Source of the DNA: Actinomycetes bacterium | GTDB taxonomy: Bacteria > Actinomycetota > Acidimicrobiia > Acidimicrobiales > Palsa-688 | Length of the DNA stretch: 15,160 nucleotides | Reading direction: 5' to 3' | Assembly (NCBI GenBank): GCA_021796905.1 | Contig: JAKABK010000001.1 | Location: 16,042 to 31,201, forward strand | Part shown: piece by piece, positions 5,308 to 12,559 of the stretch | How the letters are laid out: each line of letters starts with the position of its first letter | Position numbering within the stretch: the stretch's first letter is position 1 | Made by a program: the position numbers and the translations under genes | The notes under the pieces: generated by a model | What the model was told of the DNA's origin: nothing | Databases searched by the model: none | What the model saw: the letters and a program-made list of their open reading frames with translations, nothing else

Positions 5308-7455
5308 TCAGTGGCCGAGCTTTGCCAGCTCCTCTCGGACCATCTCCTCGTGCGCCGCCTCGTCGGCGCGAGCCTTCGACGGGCTCCAGCGTCCCTTCAG
5401 CAAGGGGATGGCGAGGAGGAACACGATGATCCCGCCGAAGCAGATCCAGTACCAGTTGCGCCACTGGTCGGGGCTGTGCTTCGCGGCCGATACGACCGCG
5501 CCGGCGTGCGCCTGCAGGTAGGCGAAGACCCCGGCCGGGACGGCGGCGAGCGCCGCGAGCTGGGCGCCGTGGGCGCTCGCCGAGGCGAGCAGCGCCGGGT
5601 GGGTGGCCTCGAGGGTCCCCAGAGCGGTCAGCTCGGTGCTGTACCTGGTCGCCTGTGAGACGAAGGCGGCGTGGCTCGCGGCGAACCCGAGGAGCGCCGC
5701 GTGCGCCTGGGCGAAGGCGATCACCGACGGGTGGGCCGCCGCCCACGACAGGGCCGGGCCGAGGGTGCTCTGGTTGGCGACGATGGTGGCGAGCACCTTC
5801 TCGCCGGTGGTGCCCCCTCCGGCGGCGGCCACCGCCTGGGCCTGGAGCGTCGGCGAGGTGGGGTCGGCCTGGAGCCGGAGGAACAGCGACCGGTGGGCCT
5901 CGATGACCGCCACCTCCGGGGCGAGCCGCTGGAGGGTGGCGAGCTTGGACGCGTTGGCCTCGACCGCGGACAGCTGGGAGGGGTCGGTCGCCTCGAGGGT
6001 GGCGAGGCGCTTCAGGTCGGTCCCGTAGGTCGTCGCCTGCTTCACGAGGCTCGGGTGGGTGGCGGCGAAGTCGAGGACCTTGCTGTTGTGCTGGGCGAAG
6101 GCGACCAGCTTCGGGTCGGCCTTCACGAATGCCAGCTGCGAGGCGTACCTGGTGGCGTAGGTCTGGACGGTCGCGCCGTAGTTGACCAGGGGGGTGACGC
6201 TCGCGATGACGATCGGGAGCAGGATGAACGACAAGAACACCACCACCCGCAGGATCCAGCCCCAGATGGCGAGGCCGGTGGCGGTGAGCGCCGGGTTCCG
6301 GGCCTCGACGGTCTCGGTGAAGCTCGCCATCCACGGCGTGTAGCCGATCCCGAGGCCGAGCGAGAGCAGCGAGACGACCAGCACGACGTGCCCGTAGCTC
6401 GGGCTCTGGGTGGCGAGCCCGGCGTAGAGGGCGATCATCACCGCGGCGAACACCCCCCCGATCAGCATGAACGGTTTTCGTACCCGGAACACGTCGCTCA
6501 CCGCTCCGATGACCACCAGGGCGAGCGCATTGATCCCCCAGTTCCAGTCACCGATGTTGTTGGCCTGGTGGGCGCTGAAGTGGAAGATCGTCTCGTAGAA
6601 GATCGTGCCGAAGCCGACGGCTGTGTAGTAGACGAGCAGGAACACCGAGATCCCGATCGCCGAGACGACGATGTCGGCCTTCAGGAGCTGACCGAACGGG
6701 TTCTGCAGCGACGCCTCGATGTCGAGGCCCTTGGCCCGGGCCTCGACCAGCGCGCGGTCCCGGGTGGTGACCATCAGCTGGTCGCGGATGCCGGGGGACA
6801 GTTCACGCAGGAACAAGAAGGCGAGGGCGAAGACCACCAGTCCGGCGACCCCGGAGTAGAGGTACTCACGCCCCCAGTCGGCGGGCGCGAGGTTCCCGGT
6901 GATCGTCGCGGTGGCGACCACCGAGACCACGAGCGACCCGAGCACCGGTCCCATCGTCCACAGCCCCATGGCGGCTCCCCGTCCGACCTGGGGGGAGAAG
7001 TCCCGGATCAGTGCCGGGGTGGCGACCAGGCAGATGCCCTCGACCAGGCCGACGACCCAGGTGGTGATCCCGAACCCCCAGCCGGTCGTCATCTCGGGGA
7101 TGACGAAGGCGACCAGCACCCCGGTCACGAGCAGCCCGCCGACCACGATGTTGCAGCGGCCGAGGCGGTCGGTGATCCCGGCGAAGAGCGACCCGAACGC
7201 GCCGATCAGGTTGCCGAAGGCGAGCAGGCGCACGTAGAACGCGAAGCTGACGTGCAGGTCGGCGATCTGCTGGGTGGCCACCGAGCTGCTCACGTAAAGC
7301 TCGTAGTAGAGGGCGATGGTGACGATGACGGTGAGCACCAGGTAGCCGTAGCGGCCGACGGTGTCGGGGTAGTGGTCGAGCTGACGGGTCCTCAGACCGG
7401 CGAGGAACCCGCCAGGTACCCGGTCGTCGACAGGGCGCGCTGCCGAAACGCTCAT
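5308..7455 (-). CDS. MFS transporter with a large duplicated loop before the last transmembrane helix
   Basis: A 715-residue major facilitator. Canonical parts include the loop 2-3 signature region GSLFAGITDRLGRCNIVVGG and many hydrophobic helices spread over about residues 35-425. Between helix 11 (LSFILLPIVIASV) and helix 12 (WICFGGIIVFLLAIPLL, from about 668) lies a roughly 237-residue Ala/Thr/Leu-rich insert, residues about 428-664. It contains two copies of a ~68-residue unit (448-515 and 576-643) with about 30 identical positions by eye. By topology this loop should face outside. Helix 12 is followed by a charged cytoplasmic tail. I chose ATG 7455 because GGAAGGA lies upstream at 8 nt; a GTG at 7488 would add 11 residues. 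The upstream TetR gene is co-directional and 66 bp away. The substrate is unknown; the neighbouring acyl-CoA ligase suggests a carboxylate (inference). Confidence 0.88.
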   Translation of the reverse strand: MSVSAARPVDDRVPGGFLAGLRTRQLDHYPDTVGRYGYLVLTVIVTIALYYELYVSSSVATQQIADLHVSFAFYVRLLAFGNLIGAFGSLFAGITDRLGRCNIVVGGLLVTGVLVAFVIPEMTTGWGFGITTWVVGLVEGICLVATPALIRDFSPQVGRGAAMGLWTMGPVLGSLVVSVVATATITGNLAPADWGREYLYSGVAGLVVFALAFLFLRELSPGIRDQLMVTTRDRALVEARAKGLDIEASLQNPFGQLLKADIVVSAIGISVFLLVYYTAVGFGTIFYETIFHFSAHQANNIGDWNWGINALALVVIGAVSDVFRVRKPFMLIGGVFAAVMIALYAGLATQSPSYGHVVLVVSLLSLGLGIGYTPWMASFTETVEARNPALTATGLAIWGWILRVVVFLSFILLPIVIASVTPLVNYGATVQTYATRYASQLAFVKADPKLVAFAQHNSKVLDFAATHPSLVKQATTYGTDLKRLATLEATDPSQLSAVEANASKLATLQRLAPEVAVIEAHRSLFLRLQADPTSPTLQAQAVAAAGGGTTGEKVLATIVANQSTLGPALSWAAAHPSVIAFAQAHAALLGFAASHAAFVSQATRYSTELTALGTLEATHPALLASASAHGAQLAALAAVPAGVFAYLQAHAGAVVSAAKHSPDQWRNWYWICFGGIIVFLLAIPLLKGRWSPSKARADEAAHEEMVREELAKLGH
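5464..6174 (-). repeat. Loop-coding region of the MFS gene with an internal protein duplication
   Basis: Copy A is encoded by 5911-6114 and copy B by 5527-5730. Both read ...AFAQ...LxFAAxH...VxQATxYxTxLxxLxTLEATxP...LAxL.... The separation is 128 residues. The intervening segment (VEAHRSLFLRLQADPTSPTLQ and following) is unrelated to either copy at first sight. The repeat is visible in the protein, less so in the DNA, so the duplication is old. Confidence 0.7.
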
Positions 7456-7520
7456 ACAGGTTGTCCTTCCCCCTCGTGAGGTTCCCACGATCCCGGCCGA
7501 CGATCCGACCGAACGAACAG

Positions 7521-7550
7521 ACTATAGACGCACCGCAGGTGCAGGTTCAA
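7521..7550 (-). promoter_or_regulatory. Sigma70-type promoter for the MFS gene with an inverted repeat in its spacer
   Basis: On the minus strand TTGAAC (7545-7550) and TATAGT (7521-7526) are separated by 18 bp, a good housekeeping-type match and rare in such GC-rich DNA. It overlaps the last codons of the TetR gene, so the transporter can be transcribed independently. The spacer holds GCACC-GCA-GGTGC (7530-7542), a possible operator. Confidence 0.5.
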
Positions 7551-8385
7551 GCACTGTCACGTCGCGACCCGGGGCGGCCCGGTCGTTCCCGCTGGCCCCG
7601 GGGCGAGGAGCGGTCGATGCGCCTCGGGCGAGCACGCCCCGGAGCAGCAGACGGACCACGTCGGTGGCCTCGGGGGACGACAGTTGTTGGTCGTTGCGCA
7701 GGTGGTACCAGGTCGCCCAGCTGCAAGCCGTGGCGATCGCGGCGAGCAGCGGCTCGGGGGCCTCCTCCAGCTCCGGGGCGAAGCTCCCCCGGCACTGCTC
7801 GCGCATCGAGGCGACCATCGCTGCGCGGTTGGACTGCAACTGCTCGGAGAACGGCTCCCGGAGCCGGGCGGCCCGGGCGACCGGGTCGAGCTGCTCGAGC
7901 AGTCGGACGCGCCGGGTGAGCAGGTCCTCGATCCGGGTCTCGAGGGGCGCGTCGGTCGGCACCGGGTCGAGGAGCGGTAGCAGCCTGCGGGCGACCCGGG
8001 CTCCGGCAGCCTCGTAGATCTGCTCCAGGTCGTCGAAGTGGGCGAAGATGCTCCGCAGTGACAGCCCGGCCCGGGCGGCGATGGCCCTGGCGGTCGGTTG
8101 CGGGTCGCCGGTCTCGATCAGGGAGATGAAGGCCTCTACGACCGCTTCCCGGTTGCGGACACCGCGCATCACCCGCCCGTCGGAGCGCTCCCCGGGGTCG
8201 GGGTGCTCCCCGGGGTCGGGGTGCTCCCCGGGGTCGGCTCCGTGCCTGCCGGGGTGCTCGGTGCCGGTTCGGTCCCGTGGCCCCGGTCCGCTCGCCGGCG
8301 GGGTGCCCGACGACCCGCCGTCGTCCCCGGTGGGGGGTACCTGACGCCGACCGCCCTTGCGGAAGGCGCTCCGTGCGCCTGGCAT
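7522..8385 (-). CDS. TetR-family transcriptional regulator with low-complexity N-terminal extension
   Basis: A regulator of 287 residues from ATG 8385. The helix-turn-helix is at about residues 77-125: REAVVEAFISLIETG, then TARAIAARAGLSLRSIFAHFDDLEQIYEAAG, with the family Tyr of the recognition helix replaced by Phe (IFAHF). The C-terminal ligand domain follows to about 255. The first ~70 residues are Pro/Gly/Asp/Arg-rich and carry the tandem hexapeptide DPGEHP, DPGEHP, DPGERS encoded by 18-bp repeats, so the true start may instead be ATG 8169 (Met73) or the adjacent GTG 8172. Neither candidate has a good ribosome site. The MFS gene lies 66 bp downstream on the same strand, and the acyl-CoA ligase diverges 31 bp upstream if the long form is used. 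It probably regulates one or both (inference). Confidence 0.85.
   Translation of the reverse strand: MPGARSAFRKGGRRQVPPTGDDGGSSGTPPASGPGPRDRTGTEHPGRHGADPGEHPDPGEHPDPGERSDGRVMRGVRNREAVVEAFISLIETGDPQPTARAIAARAGLSLRSIFAHFDDLEQIYEAAGARVARRLLPLLDPVPTDAPLETRIEDLLTRRVRLLEQLDPVARAARLREPFSEQLQSNRAAMVASMREQCRGSFAPELEEAPEPLLAAIATACSWATWYHLRNDQQLSSPEATDVVRLLLRGVLARGASTAPRPGASGNDRAAPGRDVTVLEPAPAVRL
8187..8240 (-). repeat. 18-bp tandem repeat, three copies, in the TetR N-terminal extension
   Basis: Copies at 8187-8204 and 8205-8222 are identical (plus strand gctccccggggtcggggt); the third (8223-8240) differs only at its end. They are in frame and encode the hexapeptide repeat. Confidence 0.8.
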
Positions 8386-8416
8386 GCCGGGAGGTTACCC
8401 CGGTAGACATTGACCC

Positions 8417-10306
8417 GTGACCCTCACCTACGACCAAGCGGTGGCGGAAGCGACTGCGCCCGGGGAGCTGTTCGAGGTGGCCGAGGCGGAGGTGCTCGGA
8501 GCGACCCAGAAGATATTCGTCAACGCCCCCGGCACGCTCCGCCAGCTCTTCGGGCTCGCCCGGGGTCACGACGGCAAGACGTTCCTCGTCTACGAGGACG
8601 AGCGCTGGAGCTTCAGTGAGGTGATGGCCGCCGTCGACGCCTTCGCGGCCGCGCTCGTCGGGCGTTACGGAGTCGGTCGCGGGGAGCGGGTCGCGATCGG
8701 GATGCGCAACTACCCCGAGTGGGTCGTCGCCTTCGCTGCGGTCACTTCGGTCGGGGCGATCGCGGTCTCCCTCAACGCCTGGTGGACCGAGGAGGAACTG
8801 GAATTCGGGCTCGAGGACAGCGGGACCCGGCTGCTGGTCGCCGACCGGGAGCGCCTGGAGCGCACCGAGCAGGCACGCCGCCGGCTCGGGATCGCCGCGG
8901 TCGGTGTCCGCCTGCCCGCCGACGCCGTGCGGGGGGTCGACCGTTGGGAGGAGGTGCTGTCCGCCGGCGGGGCGATGCCCGAGGTGGAGGTCGGGCCCGA
9001 CGACGACGCCACGATCCTCTACACCTCGGGGACGACCGGCCGTCCGAAGGGTGCGGTGTCGACCCACCGGGCGATCACCCAGGCGTTGTTCGGTTTCGCC
9101 GCCCGCTCGGCGATCGAGCGTCTCCGCCGAAGCGACGGCGACGCCACGGCCGCAGGCGGCAGCGATGTCTCGACCGGCGCCTATGGCCCAACCGGCACAG
9201 CCGGCAGTGACGGCACGACCGGCACCGAGGGCACGACCGGCAGCGACGGCACAGCCGGCACCCACCGGACGAGCGGCAGTGCCGGCACGACCGGCACCGG
9301 CACCGACGGGGATCGAGCGCTCCCAGGTGCAGTGAGCCCCGGCCCCGGCGCCGAGGAGGCCGACGCGGTGGGCCAGGCGTTCATCTTGATCGTGCCCCTC
9401 TTCCACGTGACCGGTTGCGTGCCGGTGATGCTCTCGTGCTTCGCGCTCGGGATGAAGCTCGTGATGATGTACCGCTGGGACCCGGACCGTGCGCTCGAGC
9501 TGATCGAGCGGGAGCGGGTGACCGCCTTCGTCGGGGTCCCGACCCAGAGCTGGGACCTGCTGGAGAGCCCCCACTTCGCCGAGCACGACACCTCGAGCCT
9601 GCGCTCGATCGGCGGGGGTGGCGCGCCCGCCCCGCCGGCGCTGGTGCACCGCGTCGCCGACAGCTTCCGGGGGGGCACCCCGACGATCGGCTACGGGATG
9701 ACCGAGACCAACGCCCTCGGCCCGGGCAACAGCGGCCCCGACTACCTTACCCACCCGACGAGCACCGGGCGGGCCGGTCCGATCATGGAGGTCTCGGTCC
9801 GGGACCCCGCCGGCGAGGAGCTCCCGGTCGGGGCGTCGGGCGAGATCTGGCTGAAGGGCCCCAACCTGATCCGGGGTTACTGGAACCGCCCCGACGCCAC
9901 CGCCGAGGCCCTGGTCGACGGCTGGATGCGCACCGGCGACCTCGGCCACCTCGACGACGACGGTTTCGTCTATGTCGAGGACCGGATCAAGGACATGATC
10001 CTGCGGGCCGGGGAGAACGTCTACTCCGCCGAGGTCGAAGCGGCGATCTACGAGCACCCGGCGGTCCACGAGGCGGCGGTGCTCGGGGTGCCCCACGAGC
10101 GTCTCGGGGAGGAGGTGGCGGCAGTGGTGGTGACCAAACCGGGTGCGGAGCTGACCGCGGGCGAGCTGCAGGCGTTCGTCGGAGAGCGGCTGGCGGGCTT
10201 CAAGGTGCCGACCCGCATCTCGCTGATCGCCGAGCCCCTCCCCCGGAACGCAGCCGGCAAGATCCTGAAGCGCTCGCTGCGCTCGGCGTTCTCCGCTCGG
10301 GGCTAA
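8417..10306 (+). CDS. AMP-forming acyl-CoA synthetase/ligase (ANL superfamily) with Gly/Thr repeat insert
   Basis: A 629-residue adenylate-forming enzyme, predicted to activate a carboxylic acid with ATP and load it on CoA. Core motifs are intact: YTSGTTGRPKG (residues 202-212, phosphate loop), GYGMTET (425-431), GWMRTGDLG (TGDLG at 506-510), KDMILRAGENVYSAEVE (hinge and A8) and the catalytic lysine Lys615 in NAAGKILKR. Between the phosphate loop and FILIVPLFHVTG lies an unusual low-complexity insert (about residues 240-315), including 6-residue Gly/Thr/Ser repeats at 259-298. Without it the length is near the family norm of about 540-560. The substrate cannot be told. The GTG start has no clear ribosome site, and TAGACAT lies 7 bp upstream, so a leaderless transcript is possible. 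It diverges from the TetR gene. Confidence 0.92.
   Translation: MTLTYDQAVAEATAPGELFEVAEAEVLGATQKIFVNAPGTLRQLFGLARGHDGKTFLVYEDERWSFSEVMAAVDAFAAALVGRYGVGRGERVAIGMRNYPEWVVAFAAVTSVGAIAVSLNAWWTEEELEFGLEDSGTRLLVADRERLERTEQARRRLGIAAVGVRLPADAVRGVDRWEEVLSAGGAMPEVEVGPDDDATILYTSGTTGRPKGAVSTHRAITQALFGFAARSAIERLRRSDGDATAAGGSDVSTGAYGPTGTAGSDGTTGTEGTTGSDGTAGTHRTSGSAGTTGTGTDGDRALPGAVSPGPGAEEADAVGQAFILIVPLFHVTGCVPVMLSCFALGMKLVMMYRWDPDRALELIERERVTAFVGVPTQSWDLLESPHFAEHDTSSLRSIGGGGAPAPPALVHRVADSFRGGTPTIGYGMTETNALGPGNSGPDYLTHPTSTGRAGPIMEVSVRDPAGEELPVGASGEIWLKGPNLIRGYWNRPDATAEALVDGWMRTGDLGHLDDDGFVYVEDRIKDMILRAGENVYSAEVEAAIYEHPAVHEAAVLGVPHERLGEEVAAVVVTKPGAELTAGELQAFVGERLAGFKVPTRISLIAEPLPRNAAGKILKRSLRSAFSARG
9191..9310 (+). 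repeat. 18-bp in-frame minisatellite inside the acyl-CoA ligase gene
   Basis: About 6.7 degenerate units read, per six residues, TGTAGS, DGTTGT, EGTTGS, DGTAGT, HRTSGS, AGTTGT and GTDG. Units centre on ggcacgaccggca. Differences between units are mainly single substitutions, indicating past tandem expansion. Confidence 0.8.
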
Positions 10307-10386
10307 CCGGGTCGGGGGTAGCGCTGCGCTCGGGGCTAACCGGGTCGGGGGTAGCGCTGCGCTCGGGGCTCGCCGGGGTCGGGGGG
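10295..10386. repeat. 33-bp tandem repeat spanning the ligase stop codon
   Basis: Two identical 33-bp copies (10295-10327 and 10328-10360) and a partial, diverged third (10361-10386). The first copy contains the TAA of the ligase (10304-10306). The array fills most of the 127-bp gap between the convergent ligase and phosphodiesterase genes. No clear terminator was seen in the remainder. Confidence 0.85.
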
Positions 10387-10433
10387 AAAGGCCCCGCGCC
10401 CGCGGCTGCCGGCGCCTTCGGGGACGGGGACCT

Positions 10434-11231
10434 TCAGCCGCCTGGCCACTGCCCGCGGCGGCTGAGCACCCGGCGCAGCAGCGTGGGCCGGTCGGTCATG
10501 ATCCCGTCGACCCCGAGGTCGAGGAGACGGTCCATCTCCGCCTCGTCGTCGATGGTCCAGACGTGCAGCGCGAGGCCGAGGTGGTGGGCGGCGGTCACCA
10601 GTCGACGGTCGACCACCCGCAGGCCGCGCCAGCGGGGCGGGACCTGCACCGCCCCCGCCGGGCCCCACGCCGCGCCGGGCGGGCCCCCGGATCGGGGTCG
10701 GGACCCGGGGGCGAGCGACGCGAGGCGCAGGGCGGCGGTCGCCGCCGGGCCGGTGCTCGTGCACAGGCGCGGCCCGGCGAGGCGGCGGGCGGTGGCGATC
10801 CGGGCGTCGGAGAACGCCGTGATGCACACCCGCTCCAGCGCGCCGGCGGCGATGACCGTCCCGACGAGCGGACCGACGACCGCGTCGTGCTTGGCGTCGA
10901 GGTTCCAGCGCAGCTCGGGCCAGGCGGCCAGGAGCTCGTCGAGGCGGGGCGGTGGGCTCCCGTCGGCGAGCCGGGCGGAGCGGACCTCCGCCCAGGTGAG
11001 GTCGCCGATCACCCCTGGCCGGTCGGCGACCCGGTCGAGCACCGGGTCGTGGATCACGACCACCACCCCGTCGGCGGTGAGGTGCACGTCGGTCTCGAGG
11101 TAGTCGTAGCCGAGGGACCGGGCGTGCTCGAAGGCGGTGATCGAGCTCTCCGGCGCCTCGGCCGCCCCCCCGCGATGCGCTATCGGTAGCGGCCCGGGGT
11201 GGTCGAGGAACGCGAAGCGGGAGCTGCGCAC
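10434..11231 (-). CDS. Glycerophosphodiester phosphodiesterase family protein
   Basis: A 265-residue protein with a GDPD TIM-barrel signature. The family hydrolyses deacylated phospholipid diesters to glycerol-3-phosphate and an alcohol, metal-dependently. AHRGG (His19, Arg20) plus APES opens the barrel; ETDVHLTADGVVVVIHD supplies the metal and catalytic residues Glu46, Asp48 and His61. LRWNLDAKHD and HVWTIDDEAEMDRLLDLGVDGIMTDRP are the middle and C-terminal family blocks. No signal peptide is apparent, so it is probably cytoplasmic like UgpQ. A Gly/Pro-rich stretch at about residues 170-190 is an insertion between barrel strands. The start is a GTG without a clear ribosome site. It is transcribed away from the sigma-factor gene across 77 bp and converges on the ligase. 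Confidence 0.9.
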   Translation of the reverse strand: MRSSRFAFLDHPGPLPIAHRGGAAEAPESSITAFEHARSLGYDYLETDVHLTADGVVVVIHDPVLDRVADRPGVIGDLTWAEVRSARLADGSPPPRLDELLAAWPELRWNLDAKHDAVVGPLVGTVIAAGALERVCITAFSDARIATARRLAGPRLCTSTGPAATAALRLASLAPGSRPRSGGPPGAAWGPAGAVQVPPRWRGLRVVDRRLVTAAHHLGLALHVWTIDDEAEMDRLLDLGVDGIMTDRPTLLRRVLSRRGQWPGG

Positions 11232-11308
11232 GGCCCGACGCTACGACAACCCCGGCCCGGACGACCCGGCCGCGGGGTGTTGCAGCGAGCCGTGGGTAGG
11301 GTCGAGAT

Positions 11309-11890
11309 GTGGCCGACCAGCAGACCTTCGCCGACCAGGCGATGCCGTACATGGGCTCGCTGTACACGGCCGCCCTCCGCATGACCCGGAACCCGAGCGA
11401 TGCCGAGGACCTGGTGCAGGAGACCTACCTGAAGGCCTACCGGGCCTTCGCCGGTTTCCAGGACGGCACCAACCTCAAGGCCTGGCTGTACAAGATCCTC
11501 ACCAACACCTTCATCAACACCTACCGGTCACGCAAGCGCCGCCCCGAGCAGACCGAGCTCGACGAGGTCGAGGACCTCTACCTCTACCGGCGCCTCGGGG
11601 GGCTGGAGGCGGTCGCCGCGAGCCGTAGCGCCGAGGAGGAGGTGCTGGACCACTTCACCGACGGTGACGTGAAGGCGGCGGTCGAGTCGCTCCCGGAGCA
11701 GTTCCGGATGGCCGTGCTCCTCGCCGACGTGGAGGGGTTCTCCTACAAGGAGATCGCGTCGATCCTCGACGTCCCGATCGGCACGGTGATGAGCCGCCTC
11801 CACCGTGGAAGAAAGGCGCTGCAAAAGGCGTTGCACGACGTGGGTGTCAGTCGTGGGCTGCTGGAACGGTCCGTCGACGCTCCTGCGTGA
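11309..11890 (+). CDS. sigR: ECF RNA polymerase sigma factor, SigR/SigH type
   Basis: A 193-residue group 4 sigma factor. Region 2 (about residues 10-77) includes [20 protein letters not shown], then [20 protein letters not shown] and [17 protein letters not shown]. Region 4 (about 120-175) includes [20 protein letters not shown] followed by [20 protein letters not shown] and LHRGRKALQ. The wording of both regions is that of the SigR/SigH group, which controls the thiol-oxidative-stress response in actinomycetes. The downstream gene is a matching zinc anti-sigma factor, which supports this. The start is a GTG with a weak ribosome site. I did not find a SigR-type GGAAT...GTT promoter in the 77 bp upstream, so autoregulation is not shown. 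The gene symbol is by similarity of group and context. Confidence 0.9.
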   Translation: MADQQTFADQAMPYMGSLYTAALRMTRNPSDAEDLVQETYLKAYRAFAGFQDGTNLKAWLYKILTNTFINTYRSRKRRPEQTELDEVEDLYLYRRLGGLEAVAASRSAEEEVLDHFTDGDVKAAVESLPEQFRMAVLLADVEGFSYKEIASILDVPIGTVMSRLHRGRKALQKALHDVGVSRGLLERSVDAPA

Positions 11891-11955
11891 CCCGATGCCG
11901 GCGACCGTCGGCCCCGGGGGCGCCGAACGGACGTCGGGTAGGTGACAGGCAGGCA

Positions 11956-12270
11956 ATGGACGACAACGAGCACACTGACGAGCGGGGACCGGCCAGTGGT
12001 GGGACAGCCCGAGCGGAGTGCCGTGAGGCGCTCGACGTGCTCTACCACTACCTCGACGGAGAGCTCGACGAGCAGCGGCGCTCCACGATCCGCTACCACC
12101 TCGAGCGTTGCTCCCCGTGCCTGGAGGCGTTCGATTTCGAGGCCGAGCTCAAGGTCGTGATCGCCCAGCGTTGCCGGGAGTCGGTGCCCGAGAGCCTCCG
12201 CAGCCGTGTCGCCGACGCCCTGGCGCGGGCCTCGGAGACCGAGCGCCAGAGGCCGGCCGGCCGATCCTAG
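11956..12270 (+). CDS. rsrA: Zinc-binding anti-sigma factor, RsrA type
   Basis: A 104-residue ZAS-domain protein that should hold the neighbouring sigma factor inactive until thiols are oxidised. Cys22, His48, Cys52 and Cys55 (HLERCSPC) have exactly the spacing of the RsrA zinc ligands Cys11, His37, Cys41 and Cys44. Cys73 falls at the position of RsrA Cys62, although the adjacent Cys61 is not present. The N-terminal part (YHYLDGELDEQRRSTIRYHL) is the usual helix. I chose ATG 11956, preceded by AGGCAGG; an upstream ATG in the same frame (11887) would overlap the sigma gene's end and add an unlikely basic leader. It lies 65 bp after the sigma stop, so co-transcription is expected. The redox-switch function is inferred from the conserved residues. 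Confidence 0.88.
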   Translation: MDDNEHTDERGPASGGTARAECREALDVLYHYLDGELDEQRRSTIRYHLERCSPCLEAFDFEAELKVVIAQRCRESVPESLRSRVADALARASETERQRPAGRS

Positions 12271-12300
12271 AATGTCGTCAGCACGAGTTAGTGGGAGATC

Positions 12301-12492
12301 ATGAGCGAGCGAAGTTCTCTCGGGGGTTACACCCTCACCGGCAGTGAGCGCCCTTCCCGGGCGTACTCCAAGGACCGGGTTTGCCGTGAGCCGGGATGCC
12401 AGACCCGGCTGTCTATGTACAACAACGGGAAGTACTGCTTCCAGCACGAGCCGATGGCGGTCCCACGGACCCGCGGCAAGAAGATCGCCTGA
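12301..12492 (+). CDS. 63-residue Cys/His protein of the sigR-rsrA locus
   Basis: A small basic protein with no transmembrane segment. Cys28, Cys33, Cys46 and His49 form C-x4-C-x12-C-x2-H within CREPGCQTRLSMYNNGKYCF, a probable zinc-binding site. The phrase 'C..PGC.T.LS.YN....C..H' also occurs as a small module in actinobacterial regulators, in my recollection, but no function is established. The tail ends in basic residues (PRTRGKKIA). ATG 12301 follows GGGAG at a good distance. It starts 30 bp after the anti-sigma stop and is likely in the same transcript, which suggests a link to the stress response (inference). Confidence 0.75.
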   Translation: MSERSSLGGYTLTGSERPSRAYSKDRVCREPGCQTRLSMYNNGKYCFQHEPMAVPRTRGKKIA

Positions 12493-12559
12493 GCCCGGCC
12501 GTTCCGGTGGGCTCCGGTCCCGGGCGGGTGAGCCGAGCCGGCCGCGGCGGTCGTCGCCG

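Noticed and set aside
5671..7479. Long plus-strand open frame (602 codons) opposite the MFS gene
   Set aside because: It is the antisense shadow of a clear MFS protein; its composition (Gly/Asp/His/Arg-rich, no domains) reflects GC-driven lack of stops.
9191..9310. Repeat array considered as a CRISPR
   Set aside because: Units are contiguous and short with no spacers, and they are in frame within an enzyme gene.
7547..10096. Long minus-strand open frame (849 codons) across the TetR gene and opposite the acyl-CoA ligase
   Set aside because: It crosses the divergent promoter region and overlaps two well-supported genes; it shows no recognisable domain.
11232..11308. SigR-type autoregulatory promoter upstream of the sigma factor
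   Set aside because: No GGAAT element with a properly spaced GTT could be found in the 77-bp gap.
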